NCBI GenBank assembly: GCA_036881905.1
Contig: JBAJNN010000022.1
Span: 1-33,620 of the forward strand
DNA from: JBAJNN01 sp036881905
GTDB taxonomy: Bacteria; Pseudomonadota; Alphaproteobacteria; Rhizobiales; Im1
Direction of reading: 5' to 3'
Length of the DNA: 33,620 bases
The position numbers and the translations under genes were made by a program. Below, piece by piece: positions 7,364 to 17,052 of the stretch; the first letter of the stretch is position 1; each line of letters opens with the position of its first letter. The notes beneath the pieces were generated by a model. The model saw nothing but the letters and a program-made list of their open reading frames with translations. It was not told the origin of the DNA and did no database searches.

Positions 7364-8155
7364 ATGAAACTGTCGAAAGTGCTTTTCACCATCATCGCTC
7401 TGGCCGTTATTCTCACGGTTCCGGTCCTGGCCGAAAACCGCATCAAGGTCGGCGTGACGCCCGGCGAGCATGAAGAAATTATGGAACAGGTTGCAAAAAT
7501 TGCGGCCGAAAAAGGGCTGGCGATCGATATTGTCAGTTTCACCGACTACGTCATGCCCAATCAGGCCCTTGACGATGGCGATCTTGACGCCAACAGTTTC
7601 CAGCATGCTCCCTATCTGGATCGCCAGACTAAGGATCGCGGTTATGATCTGAGCGTTGTCGGCTATACCATCGTAACGCCGATGGGGCTTTATTCCGACA
7701 AGTATAAAAGCCTCGACGCCTTGCCCGATGGCGCGCAAATCGCCATCCCCAATGACCCGACCAATGGCGGTCGCGCGCTTTTATTGCTGCAATCGAAGGG
7801 CTTGATCCGGCTCGACGCGGGCTCCGGTCTCGTTCCGGGCCCGCTTGACGTGGTCGATAACCCCAAAGCGTTTCGTTTCATCGAGCTTGACGCCGCGCAA
7901 TTGCCGCGTGCCTTGGCCGATGTCGATGCCGCCGCCATCAATACCAACTATGCCAGCGAGGCCGGTCTCGACCCGGCCAGAGACTCCATTGCGATCGAAA
8001 GCGCGGGCAACAACCCCTACGCCAATGTGATCGTGACGCGCGGCAAGGACAGCAAAGCCGACTGGGTTAAAATTCTGGTTGACTCCTATCACTGCGATAC
8101 GATTCGCGATTTCATCAATAAGCGCTATGGCGGTGCCGTTCTGCCGGCGTTCTAG
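7364..8155 (+). CDS. metQ: Methionine-binding periplasmic protein (MetQ/NlpA family)
   Basis: Solute-binding subunit that delivers methionine to MetIN. The ATG at 7364 was chosen because AGGGAG lies 7 bp upstream and the protein then opens with a clear signal peptide (MKLSKVLFTIIALAVILTVP, cleavage probably after VLA). There is no Cys at the expected lipobox position, so it looks like a soluble periplasmic protein rather than the lipoprotein known in E. coli. The mature part starts with VGVTPGEHEEIMEQV and has FTDYVMPNQALDDGDLDAN, FQHAPYLD and later NTNYASEAGLDP, all typical of the family. 263 residues is the usual length. The TAG stop (8153-8155) lies in the CTAG that borders palindromic repeat copy B. 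Confidence 0.93.
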   Translation: MKLSKVLFTIIALAVILTVPVLAENRIKVGVTPGEHEEIMEQVAKIAAEKGLAIDIVSFTDYVMPNQALDDGDLDANSFQHAPYLDRQTKDRGYDLSVVGYTIVTPMGLYSDKYKSLDALPDGAQIAIPNDPTNGGRALLLLQSKGLIRLDAGSGLVPGPLDVVDNPKAFRFIELDAAQLPRALADVDAAAINTNYASEAGLDPARDSIAIESAGNNPYANVIVTRGKDSKADWVKILVDSYHCDTIRDFINKRYGGAVLPAF

Positions 8156-8262
8156 AGTGGATTGCGTTCGCAATCGAATCGCAATCACGCTCTCATATTT
8201 TGCTTTGCAAGCATAATCTCAATCGTCCTCGGCTCTCGCTCGGCGATCTCGGATTATGCTCT
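8154..8262 (-). repeat. Palindromic interspersed repeat, copy B (inverted orientation)
   Basis: Reverse-oriented copy of the repeat at 121-223. On the plus strand it starts with the hairpin AGAGTGGATTGC...GCAATCACGCTCT (8154-8193). It continues with GCATAATCTCAATCGTCCTCG and closes GGATTATGCTCT at 8262. It begins directly at the metQ stop codon, where the hairpin may also act as an mRNA 3' end or stabiliser. Confidence 0.75.
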
Positions 8263-8547
8263 CATCAATAGGTCCCGACCCTAAGCCCACATGTGCTCTC
8301 GAAAATGCGCAAAGCCGCATGATGGCCGCTTGCGCTCTTAAGGCGGATTTTGCCGAAATGATCCTGTGACCCTAAAACCGACCCGAAGCCTGCTATCACG
8401 ATTGCAAGGGAAGACTACAATTTTAAGGTGTAAAAATTGTTTTTATGCATTTATAAGTTATATTATTTCCAACCGCTGGGGAAATTGACGTTATGAGTGG
8501 AAAAGGTAGGCGGCATGACAGCGCATGGCGCAGGCGTTTTGCCGCCT
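8263..8547. other. Intergenic region with no recognisable gene; one AT-rich palindrome
   Basis: Between repeat copies B and C I see no coding signal on either strand. ACAATTTT (8417-8424) and AAAATTGT (8433-8440) form an 8-bp inverted repeat with an 8-nt loop followed by five Ts, in an AT-rich patch upstream of mscL. It could be a weak terminator or an operator. GGCGGCA (8511-8517) and TGCCGCC (about 8540-8546) form a second, larger-loop inverted repeat. Confidence 0.35.
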
Positions 8548-8648
8548 AGAGCATGATCTGATCCGGAGAAGCGAGGATGATCGAGATTATGCTTAAAAAA
8601 CAAAGACCTGAAGCGTGATTGCGATTCAATTTGAATGCAATCCGCTCT
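8548..8648 (+). repeat. Palindromic interspersed repeat, copy C
   Basis: Starts AGAGCATGATCTGATCCGGAG after CTAG (8546-8549), contains GATCGAGATTATGCTT, and ends with the hairpin AGCGTGATTGC...GCAATCCGCTCT. It is nearly identical to copy D at 9883-9983. It lies about 70 bp upstream of mscL. Confidence 0.82.
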
Positions 8649-8719
8649 GAAACGATGAAAACCGTTTTTTGAGATATATTTGGTCACTCGTTCCCGATCA
8701 CGGGTAACAGGAGGATGCG

Positions 8720-9148
8720 ATGCTAAAGGAATTCAGGGAATTTATCGCCAAGGGCAGTGTCATGGACCTTGCCGTAGGGGTCATTATTGGCGCCGCATTC
8801 GGTCTGATCGTCAAATCGCTGACCGATGATATTATCATGCCGATCGTGGGCGCCATTTTTGGCGAGTTTGATTTTTCAAATTATTTCCTCCCCCTCAGCC
8901 GAGGCGTGGTTGCGCACTCTCTGGCCACGGCGAGGGAACAAGGGGCCATTCTGGCTTATGGACACTTCATCGCCGTGGCGATCAATTTTCTGATTCTGGC
9001 CTTCGGCGTTTTTCTGATTGTCAAAACGGTGAACCGGATCCGTCGTGAAGCCGAAGCGGCAGGCGATGGTGCGGAGATCGGTTCGTCGGAACCACCGGCG
9101 GATATACGGGTTCTTGAAGAAATCCGCGATATTTTGAAGGAAAAATAG
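8720..9148 (+). CDS. mscL: Large-conductance mechanosensitive channel
   Basis: Inner-membrane pentameric channel that opens under membrane tension and releases solutes on hypo-osmotic shock. The 142 residues match the family. The N-terminal amphipathic helix and start of TM1 read MLKEFREFIAKGSVMDLAVG, followed by VIIGAAFGLIVKSLTDDIIMP (TM1 and its end). TM2 is about 77-105 (YGHFIAVAINFLILAFGVFL) and the C-terminal charged helix is VLEEIRDILKEK. AGGAGG lies 6 bp before the ATG. The gene stands alone, between palindromic repeats and a glyA remnant. Confidence 0.96.
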   Translation: MLKEFREFIAKGSVMDLAVGVIIGAAFGLIVKSLTDDIIMPIVGAIFGEFDFSNYFLPLSRGVVAHSLATAREQGAILAYGHFIAVAINFLILAFGVFLIVKTVNRIRREAEAAGDGAEIGSSEPPADIRVLEEIRDILKEK

Positions 9149-9179
9149 CTTGCGGTGCGGGGATCCGCCGTGGTGGCGC

Positions 9180-9875
9180 GGTAGCGCCTTGAATGCAGGG
9201 GAAGATTGCCCTCTGTATCCGCTCTGATAAGGTTCCGGCCCCTTGCGGCGCCGGCATGTCGCGATCCTTGCCGAGCATGATCAGGCCACCTCGCAGCCCA
9301 AGGAGCTGTTTGTGGGTGCGGGTCGTCGAGACATGCAGCCGACATTAATCGGGTTGGGGGTGCTCACCGGCGATATAACCCAAGCCCGCGATGGGGTTGT
9401 CGGCCGGAAGAATGACGCCGACCTCGTCGGCGATTTCCCTTAAAAAGCGCCCAGTCGATGATTCGGAGGGAAGACGTCGTTCCGGCAGTAACCGGCTTTG
9501 GCCTCTCATGGTGGGCAAGCGATCCGACCCGATCGAAATTGACTCGACCATTTTCCATCGGCCCGCATTGGACCTAAGGCGGAGAAAACCTGCCCGACAT
9601 ATTGACTCTCGCGCCATGCGAAAGGTGACCTCCAAAATGCCGCCTCATGCCCAGCCATGGTGTCGCCGGGATTCACGATACGCCCGATCACCGCTTAAGC
9701 TTGCCATTCTGGTGGTGCGTGGCTGGGCATTGACGTCTTTCGCACCGAATGCGCGCTTGGGCCCGCTCGATCGCCAAAGCCTCGAAGCGATCGACATTGA
9801 GGCATCCCGCGTGGAAACGGGCGCCTGGATACCCTTCCGCGGTCACGTTGCTGGTGAAAGACCCTTCGCAAGCTA
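9180..9875 (-). pseudogene. glyA: Serine hydroxymethyltransferase remnant (glyA fragment, decayed)
   Basis: No intact gene lies between mscL and rarA, but the minus strand holds scattered pieces of SHMT in family order and in several frames. AEGYPGARFHAGCLNVD and ALAIERAQ are near 9845-9770. GGHLSHGARVNMSG is near 9650-9600. ERPKPVTAGTTSSLRIIDW and EIADEVGVIL are near 9510-9410, and AGEHPQPD near 9360. THKQLLGLRGGLIM, with the pyridoxal-phosphate Lys of THK, is near 9320-9275. RIQRAIFPCIQG is near 9225-9190. Together they span roughly residues 45-265 of a protein of about 430. Frameshifts and stops separate them, and the PHSGSQAN region is degraded. The 5' side ends at repeat copy D and the 3' half is missing. 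No functional product is expected; a working copy presumably exists elsewhere. Confidence 0.82.
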
Positions 9876-9882
9876 GAACGCT

Positions 9883-9983
9883 AGAGCATTATCCGATCCG
9901 GAGAGGCGAGGATGATCGAGATTATGCTTAAAAAACAAAGATCTGAAGCGTGATTGCAATTCGATTTGAACGCAATCCGCTCT
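9883..9983 (+). repeat. Palindromic interspersed repeat, copy D
   Basis: Starts AGAGCATTATCCGATCCGGAG after CTAG (9881-9884), ends GCAATCCGCTCT, and is followed by CTAG (9982-9985). It differs from copy C at only a handful of positions. It lies at the broken 5' end of the glyA remnant, so insertion or recombination here may have truncated that gene. Confidence 0.82.
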
Positions 9984-10048
9984 AGTGCCGCATCCGTAGC
10001 GCCGTTGGCGACACCGGGGCGTATTTGCAACCTGCTCACGCCCCCGCT

Positions 10049-11359
10049 TCAGCTTTTATGCTGCTTTCTTAATCTTGCCCAGTGGGCGAGACGCTTGGCG
10101 ATCTCGGTTTCAAAACCGCGTCTAGACGGTTGGTAGTAAACCTCGCGCCCCATGTCTTCGGGGAAGTAGTTTTGTCCGGAAAACGCCTCTTCGGCATCAT
10201 GATCGTAACGGTAGCCACGGCCATAGCCCTGTTCGCGCATCAATCGGGTCGCGGCATTGAGGATAGGTTTGGGCGGCGATAGGGAACCGGTTTGCCGGGC
10301 CCGTTTTCCAGCCATGGCGAACGCCTTGTAAACGGCATTGGATTTGGGGGAGGTGGCGAGATAGATTACGGCCTGGGCGAGAGCTAGCTCGCCCTCGGGA
10401 CTTCCCAGAAACTCATAGGCCTGTTTCGCCGCATTGGCCTGCACAATGGCTTGTGGGTCGGCAAGGCCTATATCTTCCACCGCCATCCGCACCAGCCGCC
10501 TGGCGATATAAAGCGGGTCTTCTCCCGCCACCAGCATACGGGCGAGGTAATAAAGCGCAGCGTCGGGGTCCGAGCCGCGCACTGCTTTATGCAGCGCCGA
10601 AATCAGATGATAATGACCGTCGCGGTTCTTGTCGTAAACCGGCGCGCGCTTATGCACCAAGGCCGCGAGCGCGGAGCGATCGAGGGGCTCGGCGCCTGGC
10701 CCGCTCGCGCCATAGACGTCCTCGACCATGTTCAGGAGATACCGGCCATCCCCGTCAGCCATGGCGACGAGTGTCTCGATGGCCGTCTCGTCAATCGGCA
10801 AAGGGCGGCTTTCATGATTTTGCGCGCGATCCAAAAGACGGTTCAGCGCGGCTTCATCCAGTCGATTGAGGGTTAAAACCTGAACCCGCGACAACAGCGC
10901 CGAATTGAGTTCCAGCGACGGGTTCTGCGTCGTCGCCCCGATCAGCGTGACCACGCCGTTTTCGACGACGGGCAGAAAACTGTCCTGCTGGGCCCGGTTG
11001 AAACGATGAATCTCGTCGACGAACAACACCGTGCCTTGCCCCTGTTCACGACGGGCGCGGGCGACGTCGAAAACCCGTTTGAGCTCCTGAACGCCTGAAA
11101 ATATCGCCGACATCTGAACCAGTGCGGTTCCGGCTTCATGGGCCAGGAGCCGGGCAATGGTGGTCTTGCCGGTTCCGGGCGGTCCCCAGAGAATGGCGGA
11201 GATCAACCGGCCGGCGCGCAACATACGGCTCAGCGTACCATCAGGCCCGACGAGGTGATCCTGGCCGACGACCTCATCGAGGCTTTGCGGCCGCAGCCGG
11301 TCGGCAAGAGGCCGTGGCGCCTCATCCTCAAGCCCCGCCGCCGCAAACAAACTCGTCAT
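10049..11359 (-). CDS. rarA: Replication-associated recombination protein A (RarA/MgsA AAA+ ATPase)
   Basis: Cytoplasmic clamp-loader-like AAA+ ATPase that acts at stalled replication forks. The 436 residues are the usual length. PLADRLRPQSLDEVVGQDHL opens the family signature. Walker A GPPGTGKTT is at 59-67, Walker B VLFVDEIHRFN at 111-121, sensor 1 is in TLIGATTQNPS, and LLSRVQVLTLNRLD follows. The C-terminal half has the MgsA-type oligomerisation region (HYHLISALHKAVRGSDPDAA, then PEGELALAQAVIYLATSPKS and YRYDHDAEEAFSGQNYFPED). The HtrA protease gene ends 12 bp upstream on the same strand, so the two are probably co-transcribed. Confidence 0.95.
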   Translation of the reverse strand: MTSLFAAAGLEDEAPRPLADRLRPQSLDEVVGQDHLVGPDGTLSRMLRAGRLISAILWGPPGTGKTTIARLLAHEAGTALVQMSAIFSGVQELKRVFDVARARREQGQGTVLFVDEIHRFNRAQQDSFLPVVENGVVTLIGATTQNPSLELNSALLSRVQVLTLNRLDEAALNRLLDRAQNHESRPLPIDETAIETLVAMADGDGRYLLNMVEDVYGASGPGAEPLDRSALAALVHKRAPVYDKNRDGHYHLISALHKAVRGSDPDAALYYLARMLVAGEDPLYIARRLVRMAVEDIGLADPQAIVQANAAKQAYEFLGSPEGELALAQAVIYLATSPKSNAVYKAFAMAGKRARQTGSLSPPKPILNAATRLMREQGYGRGYRYDHDAEEAFSGQNYFPEDMGREVYYQPSRRGFETEIAKRLAHWARLRKQHKS

Positions 11360-11371
11360 CTCAATATCCTG

Positions 11372-12784
<1,413 letters not shown>

Positions 12785-12867
12785 AAAGCCTTTCTTTGCG
12801 ACGTGATGCGGCGCCTTATCCATCTTATGGGAAGCCTCCCGCCGAATGACAGTGGACTTGGCCCAGA

Positions 12868-14193
12868 TCAGAAACTTTCGCGAATCCACTGACCGACACG
12901 GAAAAAATATCCCCTGGACATGAATGGGCCGGCCGTATGAGGCATCGCGGCGACGTGCTCATCGGGCTTAAGCGCATATTCGACAAGCCCGCTGGCAACG
13001 GCGAAAGCCGGTCCACGGGCCGATTTCGGCATGTTGGCGGCCGAACGCGGCAGGCCCCGGCGGATACGCTTGTCGAGAATTCGGCCGGCCAGCTCGCTTA
13101 CGCCGCTCATCTGGCTGGCGCCGCCGGTCAGCACGGCCCTGCGGCCTGCGCGTTTGGCAAACCCCGCATAGTCGAGACGCTCGCGAACCAGCTCGAACGT
13201 CTCCTCAAGCCGCGGCCGGATGATTCCCGTCAGCATCGAACGTGGAATCTTGTAGACGGTGTCGGTTCCGCGTTCGCCGACCAGCGGCACGCTGATCAGC
13301 TCATGATCGTCACACAGGCTCGCCATCGTGTCGCCGTAAAGCGTCTTCATGCGCTCGGCATGGGCCAGTGTCGTTGACAGGCCGCGGGCAATATCGTTGG
13401 TGATGTGGTTGCCGCCGATCGGCACCGCATCGGCAAAAACCAGACGATCTTCCATAAACACCGCGATGCTCGTGGTGCCCCCGCCCATATCGATACAGGT
13501 GACGCCAAGCTGGCGTTCATCGTCCACCAGAACCGAGCGCCCCGCCGCGTAAGCCGCGATCACCATGGTGCGGATCGTCAGATGACAGCGTTCGACGGCC
13601 AGTGCGAGATTGCGCAACGATCCCTGGTCGACAGTGACCGCATTGAGTTCCACAACGAGCCTTTCGCCGAACATACCTTTTGGGTCGCGCACACCACGCG
13701 CGCCATCGAGACCATATTCAACCGGCGCCATATATAACAACACCTGACCCGTCTGTTCGTCGATACGGCCCCGCGCGGCAGCGATCGCAGCCTGAATATC
13801 ACGATCACGCACCTCGCCGTCGCTCACCCGCACCTGACCGGAATAATTGTGGCAACGGGGTTTGCCGCCGGAGATATTGACGTGGACGGAGTCCATACTC
13901 ACGCCGGCCATGCGCTCGGCCGCATCGACGGCCAGTCGGATCGAGCGTTCCGCATCGTCGAGATTGACCACCACGCCGTGGCGAATACCGCGGGCGAGGT
14001 GATGGCCGACGCCGATGACCTTGAAGGATTGCCGGCTTCCAGCCGCGAAGGAATCAGTGTCGATCATTTGTGGTTGCGCGATTAAGCAGACGATTTTGCT
14101 GCTGCCCACATCGATGACCGCAATGACCGGCGAGGGCGCTTTGGGCTTGCCGGCGCCGCGTATCGGGCGATCTTTCAAGGCAATCGTCGCCAT
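12868..14193 (-). CDS. ftsA: Cell division protein FtsA
   Basis: Actin-like protein that tethers FtsZ filaments to the inner membrane and recruits later division proteins. The 441 residues show the phosphate-1 motif VIAVIDVGSSKIVCLIA (about 23-39), the SHS2/1C domain (GVVVNLDDAERSI through HVNISGGKPRCHNYSG), phosphate-2 CIDMGGGTTSIAVF, and the adenosine motif VLTGGASQMSG. The C-terminus GYFFRVGQWIRESF is the amphipathic membrane-targeting helix and is intact. It follows ftsQ after 86 bp. ftsZ is not downstream, which is unusual. Confidence 0.97.
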   Translation of the reverse strand: MATIALKDRPIRGAGKPKAPSPVIAVIDVGSSKIVCLIAQPQMIDTDSFAAGSRQSFKVIGVGHHLARGIRHGVVVNLDDAERSIRLAVDAAERMAGVSMDSVHVNISGGKPRCHNYSGQVRVSDGEVRDRDIQAAIAAARGRIDEQTGQVLLYMAPVEYGLDGARGVRDPKGMFGERLVVELNAVTVDQGSLRNLALAVERCHLTIRTMVIAAYAAGRSVLVDDERQLGVTCIDMGGGTTSIAVFMEDRLVFADAVPIGGNHITNDIARGLSTTLAHAERMKTLYGDTMASLCDDHELISVPLVGERGTDTVYKIPRSMLTGIIRPRLEETFELVRERLDYAGFAKRAGRRAVLTGGASQMSGVSELAGRILDKRIRRGLPRSAANMPKSARGPAFAVASGLVEYALKPDEHVAAMPHTAGPFMSRGYFFRVGQWIRESF

Positions 14194-14279
14194 CGCCTGT
14201 CTCCTTATCCTAACCGGGACGCTTTTTCATCCGATGGCCGTGCGTTCCCGCGACCTTCGAGACAACCGGTTTGCCTGCA

Positions 14280-15206
14280 TTACCGTTGCGCCGCTTGCGG
14301 AGAGAGACGAACGGTCGCGCGCCCCGGCATGCGCAGATCGACACTCAAAATGTCACGCTCCATGAGCGCGTGGCGGTTTTCCAGCATCATCAGCCGGTCC
14401 AGGGCCTCCGATACCCCCTCATGCGGCAGAATCACCCTGATTCCAGTGTTGAGGTAGAGCGTCCAATGGCGTTCGGCAACCCACACCGCCGCGCGAAGTC
14501 TTGATCTTAACGCCGCTCGCCCTTCCAGTTGGTTAACAAGAGCGAAGGCTTTCCTATTAGCCCTCTTGCCGACGACGACCGGAAGGGTAGGGAATCGCTC
14601 CGCCTCAAGCGTTGTGATCACAGTTCCGGAACTGTCGATGACGTGGAATCGACCGTTATTTTGCCACAGCGCATAAGCGATGCGCTCTCTGATCGCGATG
14701 TGCAGCTGGTTTGGAAACAATATGCGCACCGAGGCTGAATCGACCCAATCGAGGCGCAACAGAGCATCGCGCGCGCGCGCGACCTCGAAGCCGATCAGCG
14801 TTTGCCCCGGCTCCAGGCCGATCGCAGCCAGGACATCGCCCCGGCGTCCTAAATGCAGACCCGTGACCCGGATCGTTTTCGCCGCCATCCCGATCATGGC
14901 GGATTCTTCATCGATCAGTGTTTTCAACGCCCCGCCCCGGGCGGCGAAGTCGTCGTCGAGGATCAACCCGTAAACAATGGCGGCGCCGATGAAGGCGAGG
15001 CTGAAGATGCGCATGAGTTGGGACGCAAACCAGCCCTTTATAAAGCCGAATCGCCGATCGATCGTCGCATTGGCGCGTTGTAACGTGGATACCCTGTCGC
15101 CGACATCGAGACCGGCCGGATGATGAAGCGGCGCGTGCACGGGGCGAAACCGTTTTGCGCCGATGGAGCCTAACGGTCGCATGAGACGTCCCGCGCCATC
15201 CAGCAT
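14280..15206 (-). CDS. ftsQ: Cell division protein FtsQ
   Basis: Bitopic inner-membrane protein of the divisome that links FtsB/FtsL to the early proteins. The 308 residues have a basic cytoplasmic N-terminus, one membrane segment (about 65-84, LMRIFSLAFIGAAIVYGLIL), then a POTRA domain (about 110-180: KTIRVTGLHLGRRGDVLAAI through VDSASVRILFPNQLHIAIRE) and the FtsQ/DivIB beta domain with RFHVIDSSGTVI and LPVVVGKRAN. The start at 15206 was chosen because GAGGAG lies 5 bp upstream. It overlaps ddl by 37 bp. An ATG at 15182 is the alternative. Confidence 0.95.
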   Translation of the reverse strand: MLDGAGRLMRPLGSIGAKRFRPVHAPLHHPAGLDVGDRVSTLQRANATIDRRFGFIKGWFASQLMRIFSLAFIGAAIVYGLILDDDFAARGGALKTLIDEESAMIGMAAKTIRVTGLHLGRRGDVLAAIGLEPGQTLIGFEVARARDALLRLDWVDSASVRILFPNQLHIAIRERIAYALWQNNGRFHVIDSSGTVITTLEAERFPTLPVVVGKRANRKAFALVNQLEGRAALRSRLRAAVWVAERHWTLYLNTGIRVILPHEGVSEALDRLMMLENRHALMERDILSVDLRMPGRATVRLSPQAAQR

Positions 15207-16102
15207 ACAAGCTCCTCGAAATTGTATCCGGCATGACGGGCGGCATCGGGCAGGAGGGAGGTCGCGGTCATACCCGGTTGAGTATTGAGTTCCAAAATCG
15301 CCAATCGACCGGTTCCCTCCGCCGTGTCGTCATAACGAAAATCGGACCGGCTCACCCCCCGGCAGCCTAAGGCGCGATGGGCATTGAGCGCATAGTGCTG
15401 GACCCGTTGGTAAATGTCGGGTGGAATCGGGGCCGGCAGGGTATGCACCGAACCGCCGATGGCGTATTTGGCCTCGTAATCGTAAAAACGGTTATCGGCG
15501 GCGATGTCGATCACCTCAAGCGCTGTGTCTCCCATCACGGCGCAGGTCAGTTCGCGCCCGGCGACATAGGCTTCCACCATGACCCGATCGGCGTACAAAT
15601 CCGCCCGATCGAGAATGGCGGCGCAGGGTCGGTTGGCCCCTTCGTGTACAATATGAACGCCGATGCTCGATCCCCCCGAGACCGGCTTGACGACATAGGG
15701 CGGCGGCAGAGGATGATGCGCCGCGACCTGTTGTAATGGCAATACCATGCTCTTGGCGACCGGTATCCCATGCGCCGCGAACAGGGTCTTCGATATGTCC
15801 TTGTGCATGGCGATGGCCGAGGCGCGCACGCCCGAATGGGTATAGGGCATCCGCAACGTTTCCAATATGGCCTGAATGCACCCGCTCTCGCCCCATGACC
15901 CATGCAATGCGTTGAAGACCGCATCGGGGGCAAGCTCACCCAAAACTGTGGCAATATCGCGGGCAACGTCAATACGGGTCACGCGATAGCCCGCGCGCTC
16001 CAGAGCCTCGGCGCAGGCCTTTCCCGAATCAAGGCTGACCTCACGCTCGGCCGACCATCCCCCCATCAAGACCGCAATATGAAGATCGCGATGGTGTTTC
16101 AT
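15170..16102 (-). CDS. ddl: D-alanine--D-alanine ligase
   Basis: Joins two D-alanines with ATP to make the dipeptide used by MurF. From the ATG at 16102 the product has 310 residues, normal for the family. IAVLMGGWSAEREVSLDSG opens the protein, followed by FNALHGSWGESGCIQ, the ATP-grasp region PYVVKPVSGGSSIGVH (flexible Lys), ELTCAVMG, YDYEAKYAIGG (omega loop Tyr), RSDFRYDD and the metal-binding ELNTQPGMT. The start overlaps the murB stop as ATGA, so translation is probably coupled. A longer start 57 bp upstream is less likely because it would read deep into murB. Confidence 0.96.
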   Translation of the reverse strand: MKHHRDLHIAVLMGGWSAEREVSLDSGKACAEALERAGYRVTRIDVARDIATVLGELAPDAVFNALHGSWGESGCIQAILETLRMPYTHSGVRASAIAMHKDISKTLFAAHGIPVAKSMVLPLQQVAAHHPLPPPYVVKPVSGGSSIGVHIVHEGANRPCAAILDRADLYADRVMVEAYVAGRELTCAVMGDTALEVIDIAADNRFYDYEAKYAIGGSVHTLPAPIPPDIYQRVQHYALNAHRALGCRGVSRSDFRYDDTAEGTGRLAILELNTQPGMTATSLLPDAARHAGYNFEELVCWMARDVSCDR

Positions 16103-17052
16103 GCCGCCGTCTCGCGCGCGGCGGCCGCGGCGGGGATGCCGAGGCGCCGGATTTCCCACTCCAGGAGGATCCCCGATGTTTCATAAACTCTTTTGCGGAT
16201 TTTATCGCCCAGGGCCTCGATGTCGGCGGCGCTGGCTCCCCCCTCGTTGATGAGGAAGTTGCAATGCTGTTGCGAAACCCGCGCCGCCCCGATTCGCGCC
16301 CCGCGCATCCCGGCCGCGTCGATAAGCCGCCAGGCCTTCCGACCCGGAGGATTTTTAAAGGTGGACCCGCCGGTGCGGCCGCGGATGGGCTGGCTAAGCT
16401 CTCGCGCCTTGGTGATCGCCCGCATGTCCTGGGCAATGCGCGCCGCGTCGCCGGGTTCGCCCTGAAAAACGGCGGCGGTGAAAATCAGATCGGCGGGCGC
16501 GCCGCAATGACGATAACCGAAAGCCATGTCCGCAGGCGTCAGCGTCACTTTGCGCCCCTTGCGGTCAACCGCATGCACGCGGACCACGACGTCACGGGTT
16601 TCCGCACCGTAGGACCCGCCATTCATCCGTAATGCGCCGCCTATGGTTCCGGGAATCCCGCGCAAAAAAGTCAACCCCGCGATATCGCGGTCAAGGGCGT
16701 AGCGCGCGACTTTCACATCGGGCAGCGCTGTTCCGGCGCAGATCCTGTGGCCCTGTTGTGCCGTAATGCCCGAAAAACCACGCCCTAGCTTGATCACCAC
16801 CCCCGGCACGCCCCCGTCACGCACCAGGAGGTTGGAGCCGGCCCCGATCACGCTGAGCGATATTTCGCCGGGGCAATGAGCCAGAAAACGCGCGAGGTCT
16901 TCTTCATCGGCCGGGACGAACAAGACTTCCGCCGGACCGCCGACGCGAAACCAGGTGAAATTGCAAAGCATGGCGTTGGCAACCAGCCTTCCGCGTGCCT
17001 CCGGCACTCTGGCGATAAGTGTCTCACCGTCGATTTTTCCCATGCCGGTCAT
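16099..17052 (-). CDS. murB: UDP-N-acetylenolpyruvoylglucosamine reductase
   Basis: FAD enzyme that reduces UDP-GlcNAc-enolpyruvate to UDP-MurNAc with NADPH. The 317 residues show the type II MurB layout: NFTWFRVGGPAEVLFVPAD, the FAD-binding VIGAGSNLLVRDGGVPGVVI, GIPGTIGGALRMNGGSYG, the catalytic Ser in GRTGGSTFKNP, LIDAAGMRGARIG, HCNFLINEGGASA and the C-terminal Glu in LEWEIRRLG. The start ATG overlaps the murC stop (ATGA at 17049-17052). Confidence 0.97.
   Translation of the reverse strand: MTGMGKIDGETLIARVPEARGRLVANAMLCNFTWFRVGGPAEVLFVPADEEDLARFLAHCPGEISLSVIGAGSNLLVRDGGVPGVVIKLGRGFSGITAQQGHRICAGTALPDVKVARYALDRDIAGLTFLRGIPGTIGGALRMNGGSYGAETRDVVVRVHAVDRKGRKVTLTPADMAFGYRHCGAPADLIFTAAVFQGEPGDAARIAQDMRAITKARELSQPIRGRTGGSTFKNPPGRKAWRLIDAAGMRGARIGAARVSQQHCNFLINEGGASAADIEALGDKIRKRVYETSGILLEWEIRRLGIPAAAAARETAA

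Noticed and set aside
121..9983. Repeats considered as a CRISPR array
   Set aside because: Copies are about 100 bp, dispersed over kilobases, in both orientations and without regular spacers. There are no cas genes.
12823..12889. Upstream starts for the HtrA protease (12823 and 12889)
   Set aside because: The 12889 start overlaps ftsA and the 12823 start pushes the signal peptide inwards; 12784 gives a clean signal peptide. The 12823 start remains possible.
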